Numbered from the stretch's first letter, positions 18,241 through 29,536 are shown. The stretch is 64,000 nt of DNA from Leishmania infantum JPCM5 (GCF_000002875.2 NC_009405.2:124001-188000); one strand, 5' to 3'. Notes: generated from the letters alone by a model not told the origin. Numbers and translations are program-made.

Positions 18241-20979
18241 ATGGCGGAACGATCGCAGGTGCAGGTGGTGTGCGCTCCATACACCGCCATCGTCGAGGAG
18301 TACGCGCTGTTTCTGAAGGCGCGTCAGCTCGTCGTGCAGGCGTTGCCACGGAGCAACGCCATCGTAGGAGGCCGTCTTCCGTCACCGCGCAAGTCCATCA
18401 AAGGTATGTATAGTGCGTCCCGTCGCTCACCAACGGGGAGGCACAGCGCTTACGAGCATAGTATTGATACGAATGAGGACGGCGGCGGTGTCGACGCCTC
18501 CACACGCCTGGCAGCCCTGCAGCTGCCGGCGTCATGGCTGCATGCATGGCTTCGGCACACCGAGGCTTTAGCAGAGGGAGACGACTCCGATGCGGACGAC
18601 GTAGCGACGTGGCTGAATTCGAGCGGGGAGGCGTGGCTCTCGGTGCAGCCAGCGCTCGAGTACGCCTCTCTTAGCTACGGACCCGTCCACGCCGTCAATT
18701 GGCTGCAGTGGGAAGAAGTCAAGGCGCTCCACAATGCCGAACAACCGCGCCGGAAATGGCACGCCGAGTTCGCAGCGACAGCGGTCGGGAGGTCACCTGT
18801 AAGGGCACCGCCGTGCATCGTGGTGCAGGTGGTGTTGCTGTGGCTTCATGAAGGCCAGATGTATCGCCTGATGCCGGAGGAGTTTGTGAAAATGGAGGTC
18901 AAGGCGCGCGCGGCACTCGCTGCTCGGTCGATGCGGCCACCGCGCGCCGCATCCACAGGACGGTCTGTGGCGCCGTCCTTCAGGTCACTCTTCACGTGCT
19001 ACATGAGGCTGGAGTACCCGCCTGGCACACTGTGTCCCCACCGCGTTCCCGTGCCAATCGCTGAGCCGCTGCTGACTCGCCAAGAGCTGGTGGAGCTGGT
19101 GAGGGCCACGGCCCACATACGTCGGCACCATCCGCTGCGTGTGGCGTACCGAGTATGGCCACAGGCCACTTCACTCACGGCAGCAGCGCCAGCATCGGCG
19201 CTGCCCTGGTCTGGCGGCCGTGCCGGCATCTCCTCTGCCGAGGCACGGATTGCGGTGGCGACGCCGACCATGCGCGCGCCCCCCCTGCACGCGTTGGAGA
19301 GCGACGCCGCAATGGTGGAGTTCATTCGTGATGTCCTGGCCTACGGCTGCACGGCCGTGCAAGTCGTGGCGGTGCGCAGTGGCCGCGTGCCGGTACAGGA
19401 TACGAATCGCAGACGGCCTGAGGCAGTCGGCAGCGGTGTGCCGAGAGCACCGCAGCGACCCTACTACGTGGAGCACAACATGCGACAGGTGGGGGAGAGG
19501 AGCGCTGTGCTCGTCACGAACAACGCGCGCATGAATGACATCCTTCGCGGCATTACGCGGAAAGACAGCGCCACTCAGCATGGCAATGTCTCCTCCGTGT
19601 GGCGCGCGGTAGAGCCACTGCCCATTGATAGGGAGGATGAGGAAGTGGAGCGCGAGTACAGCAAGGTACCCGCCGACGCAATCCACCCGCACGAAGCTTC
19701 GGGCGAACTCGCCTGCGCCGCGCCCGCAGAGGCGAGGGTAACGGCGGCACTGGCAGAGGCCAGCGGCATGGACTGTCTTGGAAGCCGTGGCGACGCCGCC
19801 CCCTCGTCAATCCATGACAGCGACGCGAAGGCCTCCGGTGAAGACGAGCCCCCGCAGCTCTTGCGGAAAGACGCGGTGCCGCCCTCTCTGTCCGAGGAGA
19901 GCACGGGCAACATCACCCCTGCTGGCGAAGCGGCCTTGCAAGGAGTCCATCACGGTCGCTTCAGCGATGCAGACGAATTCGGTGTGACACGGCGCAACGC
20001 CGATCGGTACACCGAGCACGTGTCAGGCGAGGGAGCAGGGGATGGTGTTGGTTCACAGCAGCAGCGGCAGCAGCCGGAGCTGCAGCGCGAAGCGCTGCGA
20101 CGCCCTCGCGTGGACAGCAGCGTGCAGTGCAAATTGTTTATCGAGGACGCGCTAGAAGGTAAGCCGATGGCACTGGCGCAGAAGGGGCCGTCGGCGCAAT
20201 ACGCGGAGAAGGTCATCGCAGTGGGCTCATGGAGTGACCATCGGGCTCCACACACACCGCATTTACGTGGCCCTACGTCATCACCGTCCAAGACGCCTGC
20301 CGATCCAGGTGACGTCTCCGCAGGAGCTGCGGAGGGGGCGATCACAGACAACGTTCACGTGGCTGTTCCAGCGCCGTGCGCGAAGTCGCCGTGCTCTGTC
20401 TCCCTTACGCAGCAGCGGCGCACCACCTCGAGCAGCTGCGGCAGCGCCACAATGCCAGATCCCGCTACAATGGTGCTTGTACGCTACAAGGTGGACCCCA
20501 CTGTCGTGTGCGTCTCCGGCCCCGTGCTGCAGACGGTGCTGCAGCATCTTCAGGAGGCCATCTTCCAGCGATGCTGTGCCCACCTGTGTCGCGACCTGGA
20601 CGCGCCGCGCCCGCGCTTTCACGCAGCGCACCCTCATCGCCACGCCGGCAGCGCACAGTTCAAGGCGGCCATGAGCTTCATCAACTCCTCCTCGACCGCT
20701 GCAGCACCCTCCAGAGATGCCGTGATGGCGGTGAGGTTCGGCAACGGAGACCGCAACACCAGAGACTCCGACCTCTCAATCGCATCCACCACTGATGTGC
20801 CTTGCACCGAGTTCATTCTACCGCTCTACCAGTATACCTTCACCCGTGTCGAAGAGGACGCCCTGGAGCGCTGCATTGCGGAGGTCATGGCCACCTACCA
20901 AGGCCTCGAGCAGCTGCCAGCGAAGGAGGCGGAGAAGTGGATACGGACGGCACCGAACCTCGTCTCCCTGGGGTGCTAA
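18241..20979 (+). CDS. Hypothetical protein, 912 aa
   Basis: I do not recognise a family. The N-terminal third (about 1-330) looks folded, with Trp-rich stretches such as SWLHAWLRH, HAVNWLQWEE and VVQVVLLWLHEGQMYRL. The middle (about 440-720) is low complexity, rich in Ala, Ser, Glu and Asp, and probably disordered. The last 200 residues look folded again: MVLVRYKVDPTVVCVSG, a His/Arg-rich loop, and a well-formed C-terminus with the block FILPLYQYTFTRVEEDALE. The two ordered ends joined by a long linker suggest a scaffold-like protein, but I infer no function. ATG 18241 is the first Met in the frame. No membrane segment or signal peptide is visible. Confidence 0.75.
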   Translation: MAERSQVQVVCAPYTAIVEEYALFLKARQLVVQALPRSNAIVGGRLPSPRKSIKGMYSASRRSPTGRHSAYEHSIDTNEDGGGVDASTRLAALQLPASWLHAWLRHTEALAEGDDSDADDVATWLNSSGEAWLSVQPALEYASLSYGPVHAVNWLQWEEVKALHNAEQPRRKWHAEFAATAVGRSPVRAPPCIVVQVVLLWLHEGQMYRLMPEEFVKMEVKARAALAARSMRPPRAASTGRSVAPSFRSLFTCYMRLEYPPGTLCPHRVPVPIAEPLLTRQELVELVRATAHIRRHHPLRVAYRVWPQATSLTAAAPASALPWSGGRAGISSAEARIAVATPTMRAPPLHALESDAAMVEFIRDVLAYGCTAVQVVAVRSGRVPVQDTNRRRPEAVGSGVPRAPQRPYYVEHNMRQVGERSAVLVTNNARMNDILRGITRKDSATQHGNVSSVWRAVEPLPIDREDEEVEREYSKVPADAIHPHEASGELACAAPAEARVTAALAEASGMDCLGSRGDAAPSSIHDSDAKASGEDEPPQLLRKDAVPPSLSEESTGNITPAGEAALQGVHHGRFSDADEFGVTRRNADRYTEHVSGEGAGDGVGSQQQRQQPELQREALRRPRVDSSVQCKLFIEDALEGKPMALAQKGPSAQYAEKVIAVGSWSDHRAPHTPHLRGPTSSPSKTPADPGDVSAGAAEGAITDNVHVAVPAPCAKSPCSVSLTQQRRTTSSSCGSATMPDPATMVLVRYKVDPTVVCVSGPVLQTVLQHLQEAIFQRCCAHLCRDLDAPRPRFHAAHPHRHAGSAQFKAAMSFINSSSTAAAPSRDAVMAVRFGNGDRNTRDSDLSIASTTDVPCTEFILPLYQYTFTRVEEDALERCIAEVMATYQGLEQLPAKEAEKWIRTAPNLVSLGC

Positions 20980-22420
20980 AAAAGCCGAGAAGTGGGCATC
21001 AGCAAGGTGACGCCGTTGCTGTCGCGATGGGTGGGTGGCGAGAGAAAGAAAAACGTTTGGAGGTGGTCATGGAAGCAGAGATAAGGAGCGTCGGAATGCT
21101 GATCGTTGCACACGCGCCTGCTCCCCCCCCCACCTCTCTATCCCCCGTCCACCCGCACCCTCTTCCTCCGAGCAGGAGAAGCCGTGGCCCTGTCGGCCAT
21201 GAGCGGCGGCGGCTCCCTCCTCCGCTTCCCTCTTTTCATCGCGTGTGCGTGTGCGTGTCTGTGGAGCACTCATCCACCACTACCCCTCCTCTTGTGCGTA
21301 ATTTAGTTGCGTGCATGTACGTCTGTGCGCACAGCGCGAGGAGGGTAGAGGAAGCGAGGCGGGGGTGGGTTGGGGTGTGCTGCTCGACGGGGGCACGGTT
21401 TGAACGCCTTCTATCTCTTCCCCTATCACTTCTCTGTGTGTGTGTTGTCCCTCTCGCACAAGCGCTCAGCTACTCATACACTCACACGTGTATGTATGTG
21501 CACTCCACCCCTCCCCGAACTCGACGGGATGCCTTCGTTCGCATCTGTGACTGCGCATATGCGTACGCGTCTGCCTGAGTCTCTCCCGCCCGTCCCCCAC
21601 CCCTCCAACCCCCGCCGCCGCCCTCCTTTCGCATCGTTCAAGGCGACCGATGTGGTATCGAGTGAGTGAGGGAAGGGCAGAGAGGTGGCATGATGGTCCG
21701 GCGCACGCGTATGCGGGCACATATGTACATGAATGCATACCACCCACACGGCGTTGCTGGTGTCCCTTGGCTCGCGCCCCTCTTGCGGGTGCGGGTGTTT
21801 ACTTCATCGTTACTTCTTGTCACCGTCACACAGGCAGGCACACAGCACGCCCACCCCTCTCCCTCCACCTTTGTTGCGAGTACGCGGACAATCATCACGC
21901 TTGCGTGCTTGAGGAAGGCAGCGGAGGGCGAGAGAAGCGGATCGAGAAGCTGCGCCGAGTGCGTCTGCGTCTCTCTGCCTGCGTGGCGGTGGCGGTTTCA
22001 CGTTTGCCTAGCGCGGTGGCTCATGTCGCTCCCGCATTACATGTGCAATGGAAGAGTCGATATGCAGACGCACACTCATGTATACGCAGGTGTGGCGGAT
22101 ATGAACGAACATCTTCAGCGGCAGCGTCCGCAGCGCAGGCAGCGATAGGACTCCGATGCAACGCATCATCCGGCCTCCACCGTGCCCACCCCACCCCCTT
22201 CCCCCGCTTGCAGGCGGGAAGATCTTATGAAGCACACACACACACACACACCGACGCACAAGTATCTCTTTCTCTGCCCTCCCCGCTCCTGCAACCCTTC
22301 TTTCACCGCGTCGCCACCGCACCTCTATGGGATGCGTCACGCGCGCCACACGAACGCACACGCACACGGCAGCTGGAACTCACCGTACCGGCGAAAAGGA
22401 AAGCACACGGCAGCAGGCGA
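20980..22420 (+). other. Spacer upstream of VPS35
   Basis: It holds pyrimidine tracts, a CA run at about 22234-22250 and a strong acceptor candidate listed separately. The VPS35 frame stays open leftwards to 21650, but that extension lacks conserved sequence and precedes the acceptor. Confidence 0.6.
22180..22213 (+). promoter_or_regulatory. Candidate spliced-leader acceptor for VPS35
   Basis: A C-rich pyrimidine tract ends in CGCTTGCAG, with AG at 22212-22213, about 207 nt before ATG 22421. It argues against the longer frame that begins at 21650. Confidence 0.5.
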
Positions 22421-25400
22421 ATGGCGTTTCGAATTCCAGACGACGATGGCACCGACGAGTACGTCGTCACGCTGCGCGGCCCGGTACTGACAGCCGCGGA
22501 GGAGCAGAAGAAGTGGCTGCAGGAGGCCCTCATCGCCGTAGACCGCAAAGCTGCCATCATGCGCAGCAGCATGGAGAGTCAAGACAGCATGGCGGTGGTG
22601 ATTCGCGCCGCTGCGCAGATGCTGGATGAGCTGCGCACGAACCTGCTGGAGCCGCAAAACTACTACGAGCTCTACATGAAGGTGTTCAGCATGATGGAGG
22701 TGTTTGTGGCGTACCTCGAGGACGAACACCGCGCGAAGCGACACACCCTCGAGGAGATGTATGAGCGGGTGCAGTTTTGCGGTTACATTGTACCTCGCCT
22801 GTACCTGCTGATTGCGGCCGGTGCGGTGTATATCGATGCCGGAGATCAGCCCGCCCTCGAGATCGCGCGAGACTTGGTAGAGATGTGCAAGGGTGTGCAG
22901 CACCCGACCCGTGGGCTGTTTCTACGCCATTTCCTGTTGACAATGATGAAGGGCAAGCTGCCAGGTGACCCAAACCGCCGGGTCAGCGACGTCGGCAACG
23001 AGTCCGCAGGGGAGGCGCAGGAGGAGTATCCGCACAAGGAGGATGGCGGCACGGTGACGGACACCGCGAATCTGCTCGTGCAGAACTTCAAGGAGATGAA
23101 CTGGTTGTGGATTCGCATGGAGGCTGGGAGCTACACCAACCGCAACGGCGGCAGCACGAACAGTGTCACCGCCTGCAGTCCGACTACTGCCGCGCTGCCA
23201 GCCACCTCGCCTCCTCCGGCTGCGTCGGCTGCCGCGTCGTCATGGTCGTCAGACGCCGCCACACGCCCGGGCTCTCCGCCGCGGTCGCTTCGCGCAGCAC
23301 GTCGCACGCAGCAGGAGCGCCGCGCCATGTGTGTCTTGGTCGGCATGAACGTTGTCCGCGTGGCACAGCTGGACGGCATCAGTCGCGACGTCTATGCAAG
23401 CACCATATTGCCGCAGCTCCTGTCCATCATGGTACGCTACTGCGAGCCGTTGGCGCAGCAGTACCTCTTCGAGGTGCTCATACAAGTCTTCCCGGACGAG
23501 TTCCATCTCTTCACAATTGACAAGCTCTTCGGCGCCATCAGTCGCACCGTCCCTGGCGTCGAGGTGTCGGAGCTGTTCCGCTCGCTGATGGAGAGACTCT
23601 GCAAGTACGCCGTGGCCGTGCAGGAAGGCGTGACGGAAGTGTCGAGTCCTGAAGAAGAGGCGAAGCTCCGTGATGTATTCCCGATGCTGCTCAACCAAAT
23701 GAGTTGCATGTCCGTCTCGTACAGCGCGCAAATGTCTACCACCACTGTGATCAAGCGCACATCGACGGTGCCGCCGCCGACGCCGATGATGCTGGGTGCG
23801 TACGTGACGGCCATGCGGCACCTTGTGAACGTGGTCATGACGCTCTACGGGAAGTCGGCGAAGCGCCGCTTCATGTCGCTGTCGAACATTGTCGACGTTG
23901 TGGCCTCCAAGTTCCCTTCGGCGGTCGTGGACTCGTCAGAGTCGAAAGAGTCGACGGGCGTGGTCGAGACTGCGGCGGCGTCGGCGGAGACGTCGACACC
24001 AGTCTCCATCAGCCCAGCTGCGGCCCTTGCCGCAGGTCAGTTCCTCGTGCACATCATTACGGAGTGTTGTGCGACGGTGCAGGAAGTAATGGCCATGGAA
24101 GGCATTGCGGCGCTCACATCGTGTCTGCCGTTCTTGCAGAGGCGCGAGGTGGCCATGGCGGTGTGCGAGGTCGCCCTGCGTGGCAGCACGGCCGCGCCGG
24201 TGCTGCCGTCCGTTAGCAAGGCAGCAAGTAGCGGCGCCGGTGGTGGTGTTTTGAAGCCAACGGTGGTGGTCACGGTGCCGCCGCCTTTGCCGCGTCCTAT
24301 AACGGCTCTGGAGGACGTCGCGCGCCTCTTCGAGCTGCTGGACCCGATCCTTGTCGAGCAGCCCGACGCCCCATCCGACCTGCGGCTTATCTACAAGTAC
24401 AACCCGGCCGTGGAGTTCGTCGACGAGCAGAACCTCGTGTGCCGCATACTTCACCTCCTCGCCAACGACGACCCGGCCGTCTATGCAAAGATGTTGACCG
24501 GCGTACGTAAGGTTCTCCTGCAGGGAGGCGCGCGGCGCATCCCGCTCACCTACCCGACCCTGATGACGCTGCACCGACGCGCAGCGCTGCGGCTCTATGC
24601 CCAGTATCAGCGCGTCTCCTCCTCGAGTGCCAAGTCCGACGAGGGCGAAAGGGACGGCGACGAGGCTGATACAGCGGCGGCGGCGGCGTCGCAGGCGATG
24701 AAGGCTATCCGCAAGTGTTTTAGTCATGTGCACTCGGGTGACAGCAAGGGCATCCTCGAAGTGTTCGCGGTCGAGGCACCCACGGAGGCGCTCAAGGAGT
24801 ACCTCTTCTGCTCCAACACGGCCGATGTATGCGAGCAATCAGAGACCAGCTATGCGCTCTACGCCGAGGCGCTGACGCTGTACGAAGGTCACATTGAGGA
24901 GAGTCACGAGCAGATCGACGTTCTCGTCGCCTGCGTGAATGCTCTGTGCCAGATGCGCAACATGCCGGAGGAGAACTACGAAGTGCTGGCCGCGAAGGTG
25001 TGTCAGTACGCGTCAAAAATGCTCAAGAAGCACGACCAGAGCTACCTCGTCGCCGTCTGCGCCGCGCTCTTCGCTAAGAAGCAGCTCTCGCGCGAGAACC
25101 AGCAGCGTGTGCAGGAGTGCCTGCGGCGGTCGCTGAAGCTGGCGGGGCAGGTTCTCGCCCTCGCACAACTGCAGCTGTACGTGCAGCTGCTGAACATCTT
25201 TCTGCACTTCTTCACATCCAAGAGCGGCTACTTGGTGTCCGTCGAACTCGTGAATGAGCTGATAGAAAAGATCTCCGAGGCGAGCGAGGTGCAGCGCAGT
25301 GAAGTCGGCGGTGACGGCAAAAACAGCACCGCCGATGACGACGACAGCGACAACGCAGCCAACACGTTCGCCAAAATCCGCCTTGTCTATCGCAACATCA

Positions 25401-25459
25401 CAAAGTACATCCGCTCTCGTCAGAGTGCCGAGGAGCGGTGGAACGAAATCGACGTGTGA
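22421..25459 (+). CDS. VPS35: Retromer subunit VPS35
   Basis: Core scaffold of the retromer, which with VPS26 and VPS29 retrieves cargo from endosomes. The 1012-residue protein is an alpha-solenoid. The N-terminus carries the family hallmark PRLYLL near residue 125, within GYIVPRLYLLIAAGAVY, the VPS26-binding/Rab7-contact region of known VPS35 proteins. The block LFLRHFLL follows, and the C-terminal solenoid contains LLRTL-like helices such as CRILHLLANDDPAVYAKML. Human VPS35 is 796 residues; the excess is mostly a Ser/Thr/Ala/Pro insert at about 240-295 and Ala/Ser-rich loops near 500-540 and 600-640. ATG 22421 is the Met that begins conserved-looking sequence (MAFRIPDDD) downstream of a good acceptor. 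A short acidic stretch (DDDDSDN) lies near the C-terminus. Confidence 0.88.
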   Translation: MAFRIPDDDGTDEYVVTLRGPVLTAAEEQKKWLQEALIAVDRKAAIMRSSMESQDSMAVVIRAAAQMLDELRTNLLEPQNYYELYMKVFSMMEVFVAYLEDEHRAKRHTLEEMYERVQFCGYIVPRLYLLIAAGAVYIDAGDQPALEIARDLVEMCKGVQHPTRGLFLRHFLLTMMKGKLPGDPNRRVSDVGNESAGEAQEEYPHKEDGGTVTDTANLLVQNFKEMNWLWIRMEAGSYTNRNGGSTNSVTACSPTTAALPATSPPPAASAAASSWSSDAATRPGSPPRSLRAARRTQQERRAMCVLVGMNVVRVAQLDGISRDVYASTILPQLLSIMVRYCEPLAQQYLFEVLIQVFPDEFHLFTIDKLFGAISRTVPGVEVSELFRSLMERLCKYAVAVQEGVTEVSSPEEEAKLRDVFPMLLNQMSCMSVSYSAQMSTTTVIKRTSTVPPPTPMMLGAYVTAMRHLVNVVMTLYGKSAKRRFMSLSNIVDVVASKFPSAVVDSSESKESTGVVETAAASAETSTPVSISPAAALAAGQFLVHIITECCATVQEVMAMEGIAALTSCLPFLQRREVAMAVCEVALRGSTAAPVLPSVSKAASSGAGGGVLKPTVVVTVPPPLPRPITALEDVARLFELLDPILVEQPDAPSDLRLIYKYNPAVEFVDEQNLVCRILHLLANDDPAVYAKMLTGVRKVLLQGGARRIPLTYPTLMTLHRRAALRLYAQYQRVSSSSAKSDEGERDGDEADTAAAAASQAMKAIRKCFSHVHSGDSKGILEVFAVEAPTEALKEYLFCSNTADVCEQSETSYALYAEALTLYEGHIEESHEQIDVLVACVNALCQMRNMPEENYEVLAAKVCQYASKMLKKHDQSYLVAVCAALFAKKQLSRENQQRVQECLRRSLKLAGQVLALAQLQLYVQLLNIFLHFFTSKSGYLVSVELVNELIEKISEASEVQRSEVGGDGKNSTADDDDSDNAANTFAKIRLVYRNITKYIRSRQSAEERWNEIDV

Positions 25460-26514
25460 GCGGGGCGCGCGCTGTGTGTGCTTGTGAGAAAGAGGGAGGG
25501 AGGAAGATGGGCTGATTAATACCGAGCCTTTTATCGTGTATGCGAGTTCGTGTGTCTATGTCTGTGTCTGCATGCGTTCGTGTGTGTGTGTGTGTGTGCA
25601 TGAGTGCGGCTCGGCTTTCGAGCCCGAGTCCCTTCTTCCCTTCGTGTGGCGTGATGTGCACGGCCGTAAAGGCCGAGAGGTGCGCGCACAGGCACACGCA
25701 CGCACACAGAGTATTGACTTGCTCTCTCTCTACTTTGTTGTTTCGGGTGCTCTCGGTGTGCGTGACGCCTACACCCTCTGTAACGGACCTCTTTTCTTGT
25801 TTCCCCTCCGTGTGTGCGCGTGCGTGCGTGCGGGTGTGTGGGGGGTGGGGGGGGGGGTCGCCTTCGATGGCAGCATACACACTCACACATGCCACCACCC
25901 CGCCCCTTCCACGTTGTCCCGCCTCCCCCTCTTTTGTTTTCTGTGCCATGCTTGCTGTCTTCTTCTCCGGTCGCTTTGTGCGGAGACACACGCTCGTACC
26001 TCTTCCCCGTCCACTCAACCGACACGCACCTCGCAGACCCGTCCTTTGGCCAAGTTTGTATCTGTACCTGTGTGTCTGTGCGTGTGTGTGTGCGTCTCAT
26101 TCCGCCTACTCACCCGCCCTTGCCTCGCCGTCACTGTAGCCACAGCCGCGCACGCGCAAGACGAGAGAGAGGAGGGGAAGGGGTGGACCATGTGCGTGCT
26201 CACGAGTCGCTTGCTTCCGCCCAGCCCACCGGTTCGCACAAGGACACCCCGCGAAGTCCCCTTCGTGCAAGTGCTCCGTGGCCCAGCGGACCCTGCCCTC
26301 TTGGCATTGTCTGTGTCCTCTCGTTCTCACGCGCCTGTCAAGCCTCCTCCCTCTTTCCCTCCCGCTCTCTGCCGCAGTCATGCATAGACAGCCATACACA
26401 CACACACACACGCTGAAAACGGAACTTACGGCGCTGCTCTCTGCTCCCTCATCCGGCTCTCGCCCACGCCGTGCCATCACAGCCTCCACCTCACTCCCTG
26501 TGTGAGCGTAAACG
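25460..26514 (+). other. Spacer with GT/CA repeats and a G-run
   Basis: It holds a GT run (about 25578-25597), a G-rich run (G6-T-G11, about 25840-25857), a CA run (about 26395-26411) and the acceptor candidate AG 26376-26377 after a strong pyrimidine tract (26342-26372). I see no gene. Confidence 0.6.
26342..26377 (+). promoter_or_regulatory. Candidate spliced-leader acceptor for the coiled-coil gene
   Basis: A CCT-rich tract (26342-26372) is followed by GCCGCAG, AG 26376-26377, giving a 5' UTR of about 137 nt before ATG 26515. Confidence 0.5.
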
Positions 26515-28005
26515 ATGGACCAACTGGCCGTCGACCTGAGCGCCTTGAGGGAGCTTGTGCTTCAGCACCAGCATCAGCAACGTCTGGCGAACGACACCCA
26601 TGTGGGGGTGGACGCCGTGGCAGTGCCGTCCGCGCTGAGCGCGAGCACCAGCGCTGCCACGGTGACGACGACAGCTGACAAGCTGCGACAGTTGCAGCGG
26701 GAGCTCGGTGCGCTGACGGAGCAGCTGCATGCAGAGAAGGCTGCGTCGGCTCAGCGGCTCTTGCAGCAGCGCTGCGACGCGGCCTCGCTGCAAGAACTGC
26801 TTGATCAGGCAGCACGTGCGGATGAGAAAGTCGCCGACTTGACGTCGCAGCTGACGGAGTGGAAGCGACGGTGTCAGGCAGTCGAAGAGGCCCACGCGGG
26901 GTGCACCGGTCAGTACGAGAGTGTGCGGGAGCAGGTGGAGTGCGTGCAACGGCACGCGGCGGAGACGCAGGCGCAGCATGCGGTTCTCACCGCAAGAGCC
27001 ACAGAAGCCCAGCGACTCGTGTCGAAGCTGGCAGACGAGAAGGCTCAGCTGCAGGGCACATTGCGCTCCCGCGACGCCGCCCTGCTGCGGCTCTCTGGGG
27101 TCGAACTGGACCGAGATGAGGCCCGCGCACGTGTGCAGGCCTTCGAGGCGCAGCACGCAGAGTGGGTGGCTGAGGTGTGCGCGTATCAGCGCTACTTCGA
27201 CTCCGCGCGTGAAGAGTACGTACGCGGCCTGCGCCACGTTGCCTCAGTGCGTCAGGAGCACGAGGCGCTGAGGGAGGCACTGACACAGAGCGAGGCGCGA
27301 TGTGTGCACTGGGAGAAGCTGTTTACGGACCTCAGCGCTGGTGCCTGCGCCGGGTTCGCGGCCACGCCAGCGGACGCATCGACGGAGGAGGCAGCGGCAG
27401 ACATCTCCGGCGCGAGCAGCGCTGTCATCGCCGTTGGTGTCGCAGAGGATGGCAGCCCCTCCAGCGGCGGCGGCTGCGACGCGAGTGACTGTTTTGACCA
27501 TCCCACCTCCCCATTTGACGCTGCCTTCGTGCCGCTTCTCGAGACGAAGGTGGCGGATCTTGCGCTGCGTCTCTGCGACGCCCAGGCCCGCGCCGACGCC
27601 GCGGAGCGCACCGCGGAGGACTTATCTCGCTTGTCCCTGGCAGACTCTACGCTGCTGATACACCTCAAGTCCCTAGTTTGTGCTCTCCGTCCACAGGTCG
27701 ATGGCGTGGCGGATCACAACGCACAGCTTCAGGCACGTCTGCTGGCCGCTGAGTCCTTCACCGACGCATTGATGCAGCACGTGGTGCGGCTCGGTGAGGC
27801 GTTTGCCGACGAAGCGAGTCAGCGATGTTGGCTGACGGCAGCGTCATCCGCCAGCGCTATCGGAGGGGGCGGAGGTGTGGACGTGCTAAGCGGTGGCAGC
27901 GGTGGTCGTGGCAGCGAGACTACTCTTCCACCAGCGACGCCTCCCTCTGCCCTGACACAAAGTCGACGGCACCGCCTGCGCACAAGAGTTCTGGGCGGGC
28001 GGTGA
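26515..28005 (+). CDS. Coiled-coil hypothetical protein, 496 aa
   Basis: The protein is dominated by predicted coiled coil: heptad-like Leu/Ala/Gln/Glu patterns run from about residue 50 to 265 (for example DKLRQLQRELGALTEQL and AEAQRLVSKLADEKAQL) and again at about 340-440. A Ser/Gly/Asp-rich linker at about 285-335 separates the two coils. The C-terminus is Gly/Ser-rich and ends in a basic stretch (RRHRLRTRVLGGR). No enzymatic motif, membrane segment or signal peptide is visible. Such proteins in trypanosomatids are often cytoskeletal, but nothing in the sequence proves that. Start ATG 26515 lies downstream of a good acceptor. Confidence 0.72.
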   Translation: MDQLAVDLSALRELVLQHQHQQRLANDTHVGVDAVAVPSALSASTSAATVTTTADKLRQLQRELGALTEQLHAEKAASAQRLLQQRCDAASLQELLDQAARADEKVADLTSQLTEWKRRCQAVEEAHAGCTGQYESVREQVECVQRHAAETQAQHAVLTARATEAQRLVSKLADEKAQLQGTLRSRDAALLRLSGVELDRDEARARVQAFEAQHAEWVAEVCAYQRYFDSAREEYVRGLRHVASVRQEHEALREALTQSEARCVHWEKLFTDLSAGACAGFAATPADASTEEAAADISGASSAVIAVGVAEDGSPSSGGGCDASDCFDHPTSPFDAAFVPLLETKVADLALRLCDAQARADAAERTAEDLSRLSLADSTLLIHLKSLVCALRPQVDGVADHNAQLQARLLAAESFTDALMQHVVRLGEAFADEASQRCWLTAASSASAIGGGGGVDVLSGGSGGRGSETTLPPATPPSALTQSRRHRLRTRVLGGR

Positions 28006-29536
28006 TCGCGAGCATGGCGCACACGGCCAGGAAAGACGCATACAGAGAGATGTCGGTTTGTAAGGTGTGGTGTGTGTGTGTGTGTGTGTGTGTGTGTGGT
28101 GTATGGTGTGTGTTCGTCGTGTGCACATGGGTTGTGGTCGCTGCTTCCCTTCTGCTGGTGTTGCTGCTATGATGTTTTGTTTGCCGCTCTGTCTATTCCT
28201 CATGCACAAGACCGACGCGCATGCGTCCACTCATCGCATGGACGAAGATAGCGAGTGCGAGGTACCGATGCGGACATGCTCTCGTAGAGCGTACAGTCTG
28301 GACACGGTTGCATCACGTGCGGTGGGGTCGAACAGGAGATGAACCGCAGCACGAGCGGGTGCGTGAGAGAAGCAACACGGACGAGGCGGAGGAGAGTAGC
28401 AGCGGGAAGGGGAGAAGCGCCTCCTCCTCTCGCCCCGCACCCGACCACCGTGCTGGTGGGTTCGTGTTGCTCTCTGTGCAGCCTGCCCGATTCTCTCTTC
28501 TCTGCTTGAGCCCTCTCATCTCGTTGGGCTCCGCCGTAACCACGCCGTCCATCCTTCATCGCGTCACCACGTTGATTGGTGGCTTTACGTAAGAACGGTC
28601 ATCACCACCACCGCACGCGCGCGCACTCTGTGGTACGGCGTTGCCGCCGCTGCACGAGGAGGAAGCACAACGAACAGGAAAGCAAGGAAACATCGCCGCC
28701 CCCGCGACAGCAGCAGCAGCAACAAGCGGAGCTGTCTGCCTGTGAGCCGGAGAAGGTAGGGATACACATGCGTGTATGCATGTCCACATCGATCGATCTG
28801 TGTGTGTGTGTGTGTGTGTGTGCAGAGCCTCCTACCGGTAGTCGACGTACATTCACACACGCACACACATACATGAACAACTTCAGGTCTCATCAGGGCA
28901 CTTAAAAAGAATTCTTTCGCTCCTCTCCTCTCCTCTCCTCCATCTCTCTCCTTGGGTATGTGCGTGTGTGTGCTCGCCATCGGTCACTGTGCTGTCAAGT
29001 GGGCTCGTCTTCTTGCGTATCAGTGACTAAATACGTGCGTCGCATCCTATTCCATCGCAGCACTGCCGCCGCCGCTGCCGCTGCTGCCGTCTCTCTCTCT
29101 CTCATACGTACCTGACTTCTTTTATCTTACTATTTCCAGCTACGTGTACGCGTGTGCAGTCACTTACCTGCGAAGCGACTCGGCTGCCTGAGCCGCCCCG
29201 CCGCCGCCGCCGCTCGTCGCTCTCCTCTCTCGAGCACGCACCCTCCTTTTGGGAGGATTCAGTGTACTGACAGAGCGAGCGAGCCCGTGAGAGCCACACA
29301 GACGCACACAGCGCGCGCGGTGTGGCACACGCATCATCAGAATCTTGATCTTCACTATTGCCGTTTGGTTGTTGGCGTTTGCACGAAGCAACATCGCCGG
29401 TGACGTCCTAAGAAGTTGTCGCGCGCCCGCTCGCACAGACATCAAAGCCTCCTCTTTTCTCACCCGCCTTCTCCTTCCTCTCACTTTCAGCATCTAGCGC
29501 CCATCTCCGCTTTTCCGCGCCTCGCCCTGCCTCGTC

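Noticed and set aside
21650..22420. N-terminal extension of VPS35
   Set aside because: The frame is open but lies before a strong splice acceptor (22213) and reads as translated CA/CT repeats.
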